Notes: generated by a model from the letters alone, not told the origin. A stretch of DNA of 64,000 nucleotides from Pseudopithomyces maydicus (GCA_026873275.1 JANTUC010000014.1:558001-622000), one strand, 5' to 3'; counted from the stretch's first letter, positions 31,454 through 44,195 are shown. Numbers and translations: made by a program.

Positions 31454-32209
31454 ATGATGAATTGCTACGGATGTTCACGAAGACTACTCACTCTTTTCTC
31501 CCGCCCCTCTATCGATTTCCGTACCTCCGCAGTCACGAATACGCGGTCCGCGCACGTTGTCCCACCTCCACGATGTTTTTCCACGGCACAACGGTTACGA
31601 CTCGATGCACAGGCTGCCGACAGTGCGAAGCCCATCAGTACGAAAAAGTCGCAGAGAGCAAGCAAAGCCGTTGAGGCTGAAAAGGAGCGTCCACACTGGC
31701 AGCTAGAAAAAGAGGCCTCCAAGCGGAAGCTCAATGGAGAGGCGTGGAATCCCCGGAAAAAGCTCTCGCCCGACACCATGGAAGGCATACGCCACCTGCA
31801 TAATACCCAGCCGCAGAGATTCACCACCCCGGTACTCGCGCAGCACTTCAAGGTCTCACCGGAGGCTATCAAACGGATACTCAAGAGCAAGTGGCGGCCT
31901 ACGGACGAGGAGCAGGAGGAGAGGCTGCGGCGCTGGGACAAGCGCGGCGAGCAGATATGGACAAATCTCGTAGAGTTGGGGGTTAAACCACCAAAGAAAT
32001 GGCGCGAGATGGGTGTAGGTCGCGCGAGCGGTGGAGACGTACCAAAGTGGAAGTCAAGATCGCGGAAGCAGGTTACGGTACAGGATAGTATCGGTGGCAG
32101 CGAATTCGGCTGGCAGGAGGAAGATTTGATACCCATTGTTGACGGAAAGTCTGCCACGTCGTCTTCGCGCGCGTCGAATGTCCCCTTTTCCGACCGTATC
32201 GGCATATAA
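31454..32209 (+). CDS. RRG9: RRG9-like mitochondrial protein (neugrin family)
   Basis: This is a homologue of yeast Required for Respiratory Growth protein 9, a mitochondrial matrix protein needed for mitochondrial gene expression and genome maintenance. The start at 31454 (MMNCYGCSRRLL) gives 251 aa with a basic, hydroxylated presequence; an ATG 13 codons upstream is in frame. The neugrin/RRG9 core is at residues about 81-155: WQLEKEASKRKL, GEAWNPRKKLSPD, MEGIRHLH, and LAQHFKVSPEAIKRILKSKW, a helix-turn-helix-like stretch. The tail is basic and then acidic. There is no intron. The family call rests on the strongly conserved NPRKKLSP...FKVSPEAIKRILKSKW block. Confidence 0.9.
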   Translation: MMNCYGCSRRLLTLFSRPSIDFRTSAVTNTRSAHVVPPPRCFSTAQRLRLDAQAADSAKPISTKKSQRASKAVEAEKERPHWQLEKEASKRKLNGEAWNPRKKLSPDTMEGIRHLHNTQPQRFTTPVLAQHFKVSPEAIKRILKSKWRPTDEEQEERLRRWDKRGEQIWTNLVELGVKPPKKWREMGVGRASGGDVPKWKSRSRKQVTVQDSIGGSEFGWQEEDLIPIVDGKSATSSSRASNVPFSDRIGI

Positions 32210-35068
32210 TATTGGCAGAGGCGATCACAATGCCCTACGCTCCTGTGCTTTATTACGCCATCACCGGAGATGTCGGAGACGTTTGACGTTTCGGTTCCCC
32301 AGGCTGGCGCCAGACGCGCTCAAGTCATCGCCGAAATGCCATCGTATTCTACAGCCGCTATCAAGCATGCCCATGCTTCCCAAGAGGCCCCTTCGTGATT
32401 GCTGCCGGTGCTGCCAGCAAGCTGTCCCAGCCCTAGGGTACAACATCCGGTCGGGCCCCTGGTATCCATCAGGGATCACGCATGATCGGCAGTGAGTTGG
32501 ATAGCTGGGATCTTGCGGGATAAGGAACTCCCCATATTAGTAATAAAGTTTTAACTCAGCTTCGACTTGCCCATTTCACATTCCCTGTACCGTATTCTGG
32601 GATCGGAGTGACGGGCCCGCCATTCCTTGGTACAATCTGACGCCGCGTAGCTGCAACCCCACGCCCCTCGCTTTCACTAGGTATTGTAGCGCCGCCCTAT
32701 ACCCTTGGCGCCCCTGGTCCCGGAGCAAAGAACAGCGGAGATGCAATTGGTCCATCTTTGAGCTTTTCCCTCAGTTTTGGCCATAATAGGATGGCTCGAA
32801 GTCGGGTATCGTACACGATTCATGTCATGGCTGCAGGGTAGGTGGGTTTGACCAAGCATACATCATATCAGATCTACATACCTCCGATGGCACGATGATA
32901 TCCATCCGTGACTTGTAAACGAGACTACTGCTGTCACACCTGGCGAATGCTTAGAGACCTGTTGAGTAAGATGACGCCAGACCTTTTCAAGTCGGTCTTC
33001 AAGCAGACATCGCGCCCAGTATTTTCACATTTGTGGGCAACGCCATCGAGATGAGAATACCGTAATACGATTATCATGTCATGCCAATTTTGCAATAGAA
33101 TACCTTTTTCATGGCCGAATATACTGTGTCATTGACTTTAAGTAGTGTTGCTGATGCGTTTGCATAATCCGACATTGAACGACGTAGCAATGGCCTCCAT
33201 CGACTTATATTTTGGTGGAGATTGGAAATGTTCAACAGACGTCGCGGTCGGCAAATTAATATTGTCTGTTCTGGTCTGTTGTTTTACAGTTTGACGTAAC
33301 TTTACATGTCAAGGGGTAGTAAAAGTACGCGTGGATGCCCCTGGATTTTAGGTGTTCGGCGATCCAGACCCTACTTTTCATGGCCAAGCTGTCCACTCAC
33401 AATGAACAGTACCGATAGGAACGCCCATACAGACGGACAAATTACGCGATAGTGAGGATTCAAGAACCACTGATCTTTGCCACAACAGTATGTACCTTCA
33501 ACCATCACAAACTATAACATCGAGGACCGGAAAACATAGAAGACGGAAAATCAAACGAGTTGATTGGACAGGAGCAATATTCCGCGGAACAACAGACCTC
33601 CTCCCACGCGACCCGTAGCTCTTCTCTAGCGGGACTTGACCCACTTCTCGTTCAACGACCGATTCCTCGTACGGGGAAGTGCGCTGTGCATCCGTAATAG
33701 AACGCGCGTTAGTGTGCGTCTTTGTTCTTGATGCTAGACGTTGTGCAGGTACCACTGGCGACTGTTGTGTGAGGCTATCATGTTCTGCCGCGCGCGTCGC
33801 GACCCGTGAATGAGGTAGTTGTGTGCCGGAGAAACCGGTTATGTACAGTAGTATGAGGACACGCTACTTGAATTCAGATTGCTATCCTAAGGCTCAGATT
33901 CGTGATGGCGGTAGATCCCTCTCCGATCTCCATATTCCGGTTGGTCACGGGTAACAGTGTCTAACAAATCCATGCCTGTAGGGTACCAGCATCGATGTAA
34001 GTGTCGTACGATAATGTAAGGGGCGGCATATGGTGAATTTTTGCATTTCGATGCTCGTTTCCTGCAGACTGGTACTACTAGGGCAGATGGCGGGAGTGCA
34101 TGTGAACTTACGGGCCTACGGTGCTCGTGGCTTGTAGGTGGTTGGTCTCGGTAAACTGTGGTCATAACTGCACAAGGGTTAGTTGCATAGGGAAAAAGCG
34201 GATCGACGATTCGAAGAAGCGAATGTGACGTCTCGATCAGTATTCGTTAGGTGCATCGAAGAAACGTCACAGACGAGACGTGGCTGAGAAGGCGGGAGCC
34301 CTTCAGTTGTGTCGCATCAAACCGGTGCTTTCGCGGGGATATGGGATTGTGTACAGTATTAGAGGGAGTCTGCAGGCACGGTTCCCATTAGCGGGAAGTG
34401 GTCCACGGCTGTCGTGTCGGCTCTGTGAACAGCGGTATCAGTAGACAAGGCAGGTGAAACGCCGTACAATAGAACGTTGAGAGCGACCTTGAGATGCAAA
34501 CTTTGCCAAGTTGAGCCTTTTCCAGCTAGTTTTACAATAGTGTTTCGCATTTTAGAGGCGCAAACGAAAGTAAAACTCCGCGTGTGTATGCCGAGCTCCA
34601 TGGATATCAGCCTGGCACGTGTTCAGCTCACCAGACGGAACCATACTCCTAGCTAGCCTGATGATCGGCACCCTGACCGTGGCGATCGCGAAGCTGATGG
34701 TTCCAATGCCCTCTGCATTCCTCGTGCGTTTGATGCAAGCCTGTACAGAATTTTTCGTGACAGGTAGAGTGAAGTCCAGCACAGGCAATTCTGATTGGCT
34801 CCGGGCCAGAATCCCCTCGAGCTTTTGTGATTGGCTCCCGGATGTAGACCCACAGCCAATGAGCACTGAAATGGTTGGCGGCACCGTCCCCTCTTCCTTC
34901 TTGGAATGCCGGGCATCTTAGAATCGATATGCAACAGAAGCGTTCCGGGTAGTCCAGGCGTTCGTTTTTAGCGGTCGAAGGGTGTCTTTTCTATTATTTT
35001 GTGATGCGTCACATCGCGCTCCACTTCCTACAAACCAGCCGTCTACCTGCCTAGAAAGACTACCAGCA
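32210..35068. other. long intergenic region, promoter of the Zn2Cys6 gene at its right end
   Basis: This 2.86-kb stretch has only short frames on both strands, none convincing. The last 300 bp before the regulator gene hold several CCAAT/ATTGG boxes, listed separately. No transposon ends or tRNA were recognised. Confidence 0.45.
34793..34860. promoter_or_regulatory. cluster of CCAAT/ATTGG boxes
   Basis: Two copies of GATTGGCTCC followed by a G-rich end (34793 and 34829) and one direct CCAAT (34856-34860) fall within 70 bp, about 210-275 bp upstream of the Zn2Cys6 start. This suggests binding of the HAP/CBC complex (inference). Confidence 0.5.
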
Positions 35069-37391
35069 ATGTCTTTCAGCGCACCTGGGCCCATCAGCAG
35101 GAAGGTCGCAATTCCCCGGTTACAGCGACCAAGCCACTCCAAGCCCTCGACGGACCGGAGGAGAGTCTCCCGTGCCTGCACCGCATGTCGCGCCCACAAA
35201 ATCAAATGTACTGGAGATGTCCCGCAATGCAAACATTGCGAGACGACTGGACGTGAGTGCGTATACATCATGCCTCGTAAAGACCGCCTCAAGAGGTACG
35301 TTGCTCCTCCCACCTGCTTGTGCGCGTTCTGTCCCTAATCGAACTAGTGTGACGGAACGATGTATGCAGATGGCTGGCTTGTTGAAAAAGCTGCGCGCTT
35401 TTGCCGATGAAGAGGACAGCGCGCGCATAGGAGAGCTTCTGGATGCCGTGAGTGCCATCTCATGTCAGCGTCGTCACCTCTGTTCTGCCCTCGCTGCATC
35501 TACTTGCATCGCCGCCCGGATGCGCTGACCAAACCACAGACCGAAGAAGACACAATCGACGCCTCTCAGAATACCCCGGCCATTTCCAACCCTGACACCA
35601 ATGATGAAGACTCCAGGTCCGATTCCCGTTTTGACACCAGAATCTTTGATCCTGCACAGCGCTGGGATACCGAATCCTTGGACCTCCTCGACGAGAATTT
35701 GCACGAAAACGACCAATCGCGAGCTACCGGTTTTGTAGGACAGAACTCTGAAGTCCAATGGCTCCGAGCCTTTCTTGTTTCTGAGAATTCAAACGAAGAC
35801 CCGGCCTCCGCGAAGATTTCCCCTGTGACTCCGTTCAATTATGAGCAAGTGAGCGCTGTTACCTACTATCTGGACAACCAGAGCATCGAGCTTGGCCAAT
35901 CATACGACGCATACAGTCTCCCCAGCAATGAGGTCGCTCAGCAGCTGCTGTCCGCTTACATGGAGAAGGTGCACGACTCCTTCCCCATTCTTCCGCGGAA
36001 ACTGTTTGAAGAGCAATGTCGCAAGTATTTCGATGCTTTGAAGCAGAATTGCGCACCGCGGCTGAACAGAAAGTGGCAGGCCATCTTGAACTTGGTCTTC
36101 GCCATAGGCGCAAAGTATTCGCATCTCGCCAAGCCCAGTTGGGAGGCACACCCACAAGACCATCTACTCTATCGAACTCGTGCATGTCATCTTGCGTGGA
36201 ATGATTCTAGCCTTGGACAGCATCCCGATTTGCCACAAATCCAGGTTGCTGGGTTGTTAGCTTTTTATTACCTTTCCATTGGCCATGTGAGCCGGTATGT
36301 CATCTTTCTTTTTACCCTACAAACCAACGAAGCTAACAATACCTAGCGCCTGGATCGTCGTCGGGATGGCGATCCGCTTTGCCGTTGCTCTTGGATTACA
36401 CGTAAGAAACGAAGATCGGTCGGCCTCAAGTTCCAAAAGAGAAGTGTTGATTCGAGTATGGTGGAGCCTCTCCCACCTCGAACGGCAGATCAGCATCATA
36501 ACCGGGAGACCAAGTGCCGTATTTGAACTTGATTGCTCTGTTCCTCTGCCATCGCCGTTTTCTGAACAACAAATCGTGGACTCGAATCTGGTCAGCACTC
36601 TGCGCAGGTCCAGTCTGACACCCAGCGCTTCTTCTACTATGTACCATCACTTTCTTGGACCTCGATCCCTGAGTAATTCAGGTCTCAACGATGATCCCCG
36701 TGTTGGTGTATTGGAAGCAAACTCAGGATCATACTTCAGGGCGACGGTGCAGCTGACCACCATAACGCAAAACATCTTAACATCGCTCTACACTGCCGGA
36801 ACAAAGATTCGTTCTCCGGATGAGCTTCAACAAGGCACCTCTCAGCTCGGTCAACGTCTGGATGATTGGTATGCGCAGTTACCACTCGATTTCGCATTCC
36901 AGATGCACCGTCTTAGCTGGACCACGTCACAATCGCCTTTCCACCGCGAACGCACATTCTTGACCTTCCAGTTCTACAGTGCCAAGATCCTCTTAACACG
37001 CCCCGGTTTGAGCAGTCTTAAAGGAATTGGAAAGCAAAAAGCACCAGCTGATTTTACTCAACGAATGGCGACCATGTGTATCGATACTGCCAAGGCTGTT
37101 GTGGACATACTTCCGGATCAGGCTCATCCTTATTTCTTGTACGAGCTTGGACCTTGGTGGACAATTGTGCATAATCTCATGCAAGCGCTTGCTGTACTTC
37201 TCCTTGCTCTTTCGTACTCCCATGCTACTTTTCAAGACAATATTGCGCTCGCAGCGTACTGCACAAAGATAATCCGTTGGCTACGCAGCATGGACGATCC
37301 GCTAGCTGAACGAGCTTTCCGGTTGGCTCTCAATTCTTTTGAGCTGGTTGCGAAGCGACTTTCCTTACCTCTGTCAGAGGAACTTTTTTGA
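35069..37391 (+). CDS. Zn2Cys6 fungal-specific transcription factor
   Basis: This is a nuclear regulator with a binuclear zinc cluster and a fungal-specific transcription factor domain. The exons are 35069-35295, 35348-35447, 35540-36294 and 36347-37391 (introns 52, 92 and 52 bp). The coding total of 2127 nt gives 708 aa. The zinc cluster is C37-x2-C40-x6-C47-x6-C54-x2-C57-x6-C64, with the basic RAHKIKC loop. A short linker coiled coil encoded by exon 2 follows, then an acidic region. The regulatory domain starts about residue 240; its core is the IVVGMAIRFAVALGLH...RVWWSLSHLERQISIITGRP segment. The last codons end SEELF then TGA, but the same frame stays open for 69 more codons (37392-37601) encoding a Ser/Asp/Pro/Tyr-rich tail, so the true end may be further downstream. 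The target genes are unknown. Confidence 0.92.
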
Positions 37392-37601
37392 ACCCCAGAT
37401 GCCGATGTCCCGCAGGGGGCTGATATGGACGCACAGCTTGTACTTCCTGGCGCACTTCCACTTTCTTCAGATATGGTTTTCTCATACTCTGACCCATCCA
37501 ATGATCCCTCCAGCTATCCGTCTTACGACCCTTCGGCAGCCGCAGGGATGTACATGCCTCCTTCGGACGACTCTTTTTACCATCATCAAAGAAACAGCTG
37601 A
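37392..37601 (+). other. in-frame open tail beyond the TGA of the Zn2Cys6 gene
   Basis: Directly after the TGA at 37389-37391 the same frame reads 69 codons to a second TGA at 37599-37601. It encodes an acidic, Ser/Pro/Tyr-rich peptide with pieces such as FSYSDPSNDPSSYPSYDPS and MYMPPSDDSFYHH. This composition is typical of activator C-termini. A nonsense mutation, a sequence error in the T6 run plus others, or stop-codon readthrough could explain it. Confidence 0.55.
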
Positions 37602-40600
37602 AAGGCTATCTTTAACCTCTGTCATCCCCTATTTGAGATCGTAGCGTGTCCGTTTCCTTCCAAACGGTGGTGTAGATTAATCGGCGGGTGAGTGAGACAA
37701 CAACAGCGGCGCTTTTGGAGTTTGCATTTCATTTCGCTGATGAACAGCAACCGCGACTAATGATTCATTGTGCCGTTGAATAATAGACAACGGCGGGAGT
37801 GTTGAAAGAAGTGTTTCCATTTTGTGGAACGGGAGGTTTTAATCCTGGAACGGCACGTGCACGCTTTGTTCAGCGTGCAAGAGCGAAACACTGGGGTTCT
37901 TATATGTTTTCGAACTCCCCGGAATGGGTGCCGTGGGCACGGATCTGCCTAAGATAAAGAAACCGGATCTGTCCCGAGCCAATAAGCTCAGGGCCCCGCG
38001 CGTAATTACAGTTGTTGGTACGATCCTCGTACTATGTGTAGCCGTGTGAACAACACCGATATGTCTCTCCTAGTAATATATGTTAGCGCGCAAGGGTTAT
38101 ATGGGTTAGACTTATAGTTATACACAAGCTTTAATATCCTATTTTGGCATATTCGTAATATCATGGTTGAAACGGTGAAATATCTCCTATAATCTGGATT
38201 AGAGGTGTTTGGTACACATTCAATCCGACACACCCGCATGTTTGAAAAAAAAATCATGCAAGTCAAATCCTGTATCTGTTAGAATAGTTAAAACAAAGTG
38301 TATACTGTTAGCTCAAGAAAGATATAAAATGTGCTATTTACTCAGTTACATCCATTGAATTTCAAGCTCTATACTATTTCCATAATTAAATTTAATCAAA
38401 TTTGCGGATTTTGCTTTAACTGACTGGAATTATTGGTTTGTAGCTAGCTGTATTTTATCTCGTATCTAATTACACGAGTGCGTGCTACGTGATTGGTATT
38501 ATGTAAAGGCTCACTGGATGCACTTTCAAGCTACCACCCTGTTCCTCACCATCGTGGTGTCTGTAGACACCAACGCGGTCGTTAAATCAAGCCGATTCTA
38601 TAGACTGAAAACAGTTTCAGCGACACATGGTTTGGTTAAGCCTCCACAGCGAGATCCCTTGTCCCGTGTCTCGAAAAGATCCCTCAGGGATGCCCGGGAA
38701 ATATCTCACTCTGACGTGTCGGGTACCGGAGATACCAGAAACAGAATGTCACGGCTGATCGGCGCTAACGGTACATTATACTCAAGGCCTAGAAGTCATG
38801 GGCTCTCAGCGGCGGGGAGTAGACCAGTGTGAAGTTTCGCTCTCGAGAACTCGCACTGATGTTTGTTTGGCAGGTTCACTTTTGTAACTGCAGTGCGGTT
38901 TGACCGCATTATCGTGGTGCTCTCATGTTTACTTAGCCGCTCCAGGGCTTGTGCCCCTACCCCTACCCACCTGCCCCAGCGACAGTGGTGCCTGCCGGAA
39001 TGCGAACAAATACAACGCACCTTCCGTCCCATTGTTACCTGGGTATTATCATCAACACGTGTTACTTTTCATACTCAAGCTTTCCACCCCCTTACGGACA
39101 GTGTGAATGGTTGAAACCAATCATACCGATGAAACTGGCTGTCGCCTGCACCTCAATACCTACCGACCGCTGCCCAATGGCCGTTTCCAAAACAAGCCCG
39201 ACGAAGACTGGCTTCAATAGCATCACGGGAGAGAGCAATTATGGACCGGGTCCAGGTGCTTGGAGACAAATCCTAGGCCCCTGGCACGGTACTACGAATC
39301 CTCTAGACACGCTTGTACCCCGTCCCGTTCTCACCTCCGCGGACGAAAACACGATCGCACCACAAGATACCATGTATCATCCCACAACACTCAATGGCAT
39401 GCACGAAAGCAATCAGCGACATTTGGTGCTTCTATATGGGTGCCACTGGTGCCCCAGGGGTATTTCGTGAGTGACCAGCAAATTTGCTGGCGTGTCCACA
39501 ATCAAGAACTGGATCTACGACGCGAAGACAGACACTCGCAATCAATACCTCTGCGACTTCATTTTCTCCATCAGCCTTTTGATTCGCTAACAAGCAAGAC
39601 TAGCAGCTGTCCTTAGGCAGCCCATAGATGCACGCACTGCTCCCAATGCCCCTCGGTGGCGATCCTTCATCCCCGTCCACGAAGCCGAAGACGGAAAAGA
39701 CCGCTACGATTCGCGCTCTCCATATACCATCGAATAAAAACGAGGTCTAAACTCAGTCTCGTTGAAGTGACGTAGTCTGTAACTCGTTACGAGCTCGTAA
39801 CGAGTTTTGCCCCCGAGTTTCTCACCATCGGCAACGGGGCTGTCAACACCACCTTCCGTCAAACACGATACCGACCCCAGCCAAACAAAATGTTCTTCTC
39901 GCACATCAAAAGTATTAAGCACTTTGTTCGATTCGAGATGGAACTGCCACGAAATCGTATCGACAATAGGCTGCGCTGACTCCGCGTTACACTAGCGGGC
40001 CATCGCGGCGTTGAAATCATCAGAAGAGCTCTATGGGACTCCAGATTTACCTAAATCCTTTGCCGCTACTGATCTAACTTGAATAATTACTCATAAACGC
40101 GTAGACATCGTCCATCTCGTCGCTCTCGTCGCGGTTGTCGCTCGCGAACAGTTCCCACACAACGCTCATCCGCCACGAACAGCCCACACACCTTCACGCG
40201 ATAAAGAAGTTTCAAGGATACACATCATATTGATTGATACTTGTGCAGCTTCTCTTGAATGTAGTACATAGCGTTGATCATGTTAAGAACAACGCGCGAT
40301 GCGACCGACCGCACGGCTCCTATCTCCCAACGAACGCGTACGAGATTACCTCCACCCCGAGGCGTCGTCCGACACTCAAGGCCATGCGCCGAATAATTCA
40401 CTGTAGCTTTTGTTCTGGAAAGAACGCTAGCTGTCAATACACAAGCAGAATGTAACACATACCCTCGATCTGCATCATCGGGCGACTAGAGCATGCTCTG
40501 CTGGCTGAGCGAAGCGTGTATCGGCCCTGTACGTCTATGTATCCAATTCATGAGATACTTACGTCGATATACAGTAGTGAAAGCTCCACTAATGGGCATT

Positions 40601-42784
40601 GCTACGATGGGACAGGCTCTTCGCCGAAGTAGAAGGCGGCTTCTGTCCCTGGCATGCTACGAACCGCGGAGATACCCACAATAAGGCGCAATGGCAATTA
40701 CAACAACAAATATTCGGATAACCTAGGGATTGGGCGAATGCCACGAATGGCATCATATTGTCTGGCCCGTACATGCAATGCGCACCTCACTGGATATGCC
40801 TATATTGTTCCCGATACATACCACACTACTCCATATACCGGCAATCTCTATCGTCTTCGGACCCAATGAACTTGTGGCCATATAGACCCAAGCTATTCAA
40901 CAAGAACCAAATTTCTGACAGTGTCTGTTTAGCGAGGCACGGCAAGATCCGGTCGCTGCGGATTACAACTACAACACCATACCAAATCTATCGTGATCTA
41001 TCCTAATCCGGGAAATAGATGCGGTAGACTAAAACTAGTGCTGTGCGGCGAACCTATCGCTTCTTAATACGTTACACCAGACTACCTCATGCATCGCTTA
41101 CCTGTAGCCTGAAGATATATAATAGTTAGTTTTGGGAATGACGCTATATGGAAAACGCTATCACTTGCTAGTCTACGATTTCACAAAATGATTTCTTTGC
41201 TCAAAAACACCACCCACATTATAGATTATGCTTACTATCAATTACCTCCCAATCTGCCCAGCATGGGTCTTTAGTAGCTATGGTCCCGATCCAGCCCACC
41301 ATCACTATAACTACAAGTCAAGTGTGCTACATGTTAGGAATATATCGCTCACTCTCAACACAGAGTAAACCGAACATCGTTGGGCTCATCGCAAGTCTTG
41401 ATCCCCGCGCCGCGCCAATCGCAACTACTCCCATCATCACCGGCTTCACAAACAAGCGGGTTGCAGGTAGCCCTATCCCAAGCCGGAGCTATTAGCAAAT
41501 CACTCTTCGCCTGAGTGCAAGACTTACCCGGTACCAGCGACTTCCAGATACCGCTTCACATCCACGAAGGGGTTTCCGTTCTCGTGGCGCAGGTTGTAAG
41601 AGATTCTCCTGTTATTGCCGGGGGATGCTACTGCGATACGTAAAGGTATTATTAGCATATGAAAAAAAACATTAAGACAAATGGATAACATTTATCAAAG
41701 AAGTGATGTGTATCAGAGCGAGCGTTTAGGTAGGAGAACAGGCGAACTCACCGTATTAAACTTGATAAACAGTCGTCATGGTAACATCGCGCGAAAGCTT
41801 GACAGAGACACCGCAGTCGTCGATATAGGACGTTTTTGGCAGCTTTTGCCCGTTAGTATGGTATAAAACAATTGAAGTAACATGTCATATGTTATCATAA
41901 CAGCCATAGAGTAAAATTAACCACATAGCTATGTCGGCGCTGAAACTCAAGCCCAGGCAAAGATATCGGAAGAACGTCGACGAGCGAGATAACTAGAAAC
42001 GGGAACTATACCCAGCTCTCCGATCCAAAAGAAATCTCCATAATGTCACTGTTTGGGTGCTCTGGATCACAGACAGCCGACACGGTCTGCATGGCAAAGA
42101 TAGTGAAAGAGCATCTGTTTGTGATGTACGCTTGTATGGGAAGTTTTCGGAGCTCGAGGCCGTTCGATCTACCGGGGGAGGGAGGGAGCAGCCAAAGTGA
42201 ATAATATGAGAAGAAAGAGAAGGAATAGATGTGATGAGTGATGATCGTAAGTGTAGATACGTGGTGTTGCTTACTGGTGATGAAGAGGTTGTATGTTTTC
42301 AATGTCACTGATTTATTGTTCGCCCTCGAAATCTATGTAATTGATGAGAAAAGATTAAATATTAATAAGAGTTCAGTGGGATGTCGAGGAGCCAATGTTA
42401 AGACTATAATAGTGTGCCAGTGAATCCGTTACAGTAAGAAGGCTGATGGTAGGGTAGCAAGCAGACAATTTATACAATCTATTTGAGGCTCTTCTCAGTA
42501 CGTTTCCTAGACCACAGAAACCATAGAGTGTGAATGGAAGGCCTATACTCACCGGGAACTTGACCCAAAACACATAAGCACACGTTTGTCGTCAAATATG
42601 TAAAATTGGAGATGTTAAATGAGTCCACAAACGAGCCCGCAAAACGACAACATCTATCTAACCCGCAAGAAAGCTAACAACTTTCGCCAAAGCATGACCC
42701 GAAAAAATAACTTTTCTGGGATAGATTGAAAATGTTCGTGCAAAGGGGAAAAAACGCAAAACAGTAGATTCAAAGCAAATGGTA
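37602..42784. other. 5 kb gene desert, AT-rich, with decayed coding debris
   Basis: No intact gene was found. The part around 38.0-38.5 kb is clearly AT-rich. Between 39.1 and 39.6 kb, and again on the minus strand at 40.1-40.4 and 40.6-41.5 kb, short segments have protein-like character (for example a hydrophobic stretch about 50 codons long near 41.35-41.5 kb) but are broken by stops and shifts. This fits old, mutated genes or transposon remnants, possibly decayed by repeat-induced point mutation; I could not name a parent family. Confidence 0.45.
39781..39806. repeat. 26-bp perfect palindrome
   Basis: The sequence AACTCGTTACGAG is followed at once by its exact reverse complement with no spacer. 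It lies in the gene desert. Confidence 0.9.
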
Positions 42785-44195
42785 TCAACTCCCAGTCAGA
42801 ACAACAGCCTCTGTGATCCGCACCGGCCTTTCCAAACCCCTCCCCTTCTCATCAGATACCCGCACTAACCCTGGTGCTATCACTGTGCCTCTCCTGCCTA
42901 CCTCCTCCCACACCCACTCGTACAGATATGGCTGCCCAAATAGCCACATGCTCAAATCCAACGCGTGGTTCACCACCTCCACCAGATTCTCGTCCTTGTC
43001 CTTGTCGGCATAGATCGGGTTCGCCCATGGGAAGAAGGTGAGCGCGAAGTGCTCGGCCGCTTCATGAATATCTGACTGGCGAGAGTGCAGGGCGGCTGGA
43101 GGAGGTGCATGCAGATGGGCGGCTAAACGTTTGTATATTATGTATGCGGCTTGATCGTCTGTGTGAAATGGGGTGTTAGCGCCTATAACGAGGGTGCAAA
43201 AGACGACCATCAAACTGACCTAAAGATTCGATAGAACGTTCGTTTTCCTTCAGCCCAGCAACTTCCACGGGGAAGAGTGTGGATTGTTGGTCTGCCTCGG
43301 GGGCGACTATGCCCAGGATGTAGCCCGTGAGCGCGTGCTTCAGTGCTACCGTCGGCATGGGCTGTTTGAGCTCGTCGGCTAGATCCACGGAGGCGTCACC
43401 GAAGCGCTTGAGGTCCTTTTCCATGGTGGGTGTCAGTGTCACTTGCGCGTCGCGGTAGAACTCGTCGATGTGCTGTTGGATCTGATTGAACAGTGCGGTA
43501 ACTCTGTTCTTCACCGTTTGTTCGTCTGCACCTGGGGGAAGCACACCGGCTAGGAAATCAGAAGAATTGGACAAATTGGATAGATCCAAACTCTCTTTCC
43601 TGGTGGGTACCGCTGCTGCACTGGTAGCTGCAGGGACAGTTTGAGATACTTGTACGTATGCGGGGTGCTCTTTGGGTGTTATGAAAGCCGTGGTGGAATC
43701 GCTGTATTTGCGGCCGTTTTTTCGCCCTCGGCGCTTGAAAAGCATGAACGCAGCGATGAAAGCGATTGCGCCACCCAGAAGTAACGTCGCTATCGCAATT
43801 CCTGCTGCCGCACCTTTAGACACTCCTCCCGAACCACCGTCTACATTAGCGGGTGCCGCGGCTGCTGCCTCGGTCGTGGTTGGACTGTCGCTCGCCTGAG
43901 TGGTGACGGTGTTTACATCAGCGGTAGGAGTTGGAGAAGCTTCTACATGCGTTTTTCGCGGAGAGGTCGGTTGTGGTTTAGCATCGTGGGTCGGTTGTGG
44001 TTTGCCCTCAATGGTCGGTTGTGGTTTGCCCTCAATAGTTGGTGGTGGTTTGTCGACTGCCTGCTTGCTCGTTGGAGTTGGATTTACTACAGTCGTGGCT
44101 ACTTGTCCACCGGGATTTCCTGGAATCTGAGATTGTATCGCTGAAAGCTCGCCCCTACACGTCCCATCCTCCAAACAATGCGGATTCACAGACAT
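42785..44195 (-). CDS. single-pass membrane protein with Thr/Pro-rich ectodomain, unknown function
   Basis: Exon 1 is 44195-43220, the intron 43219-43159 (61 bp, GTCAGT...CACAG) and exon 2 43158-42785. The total of 1350 nt gives 449 aa. Residues 1-125 are Thr/Pro/Ser-rich with three GKPQPT-type repeats and two cysteines near the start (NPHCLEDGTCRG). A Gly/Ala-rich membrane helix at about 130-152 (AGIAIATLLLGGAIAFIAAFML) is followed by a basic stop-transfer stretch (KRRGRKNGRK). The cytosolic part of about 290 residues is helical and conserved-looking (NRVTALFNQIQQHIDEFYRDA). No signal peptide precedes the ectodomain, so an upstream exon may be missed. The layout resembles fungal wall-sensor-like proteins, but no WSC or other sensor domain is visible. 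Confidence 0.75.

Noticed and set aside
31465..32205. 246-codon minus-strand frame over RRG9
   Set aside because: Antisense of the conserved RRG9 frame; no family features.
38949..39470. 173-codon plus-strand frame in the gene desert
   Set aside because: Some segments look protein-like, but neighbouring frames share the signal and no intact start-to-stop model with introns emerged; treated as possible debris.
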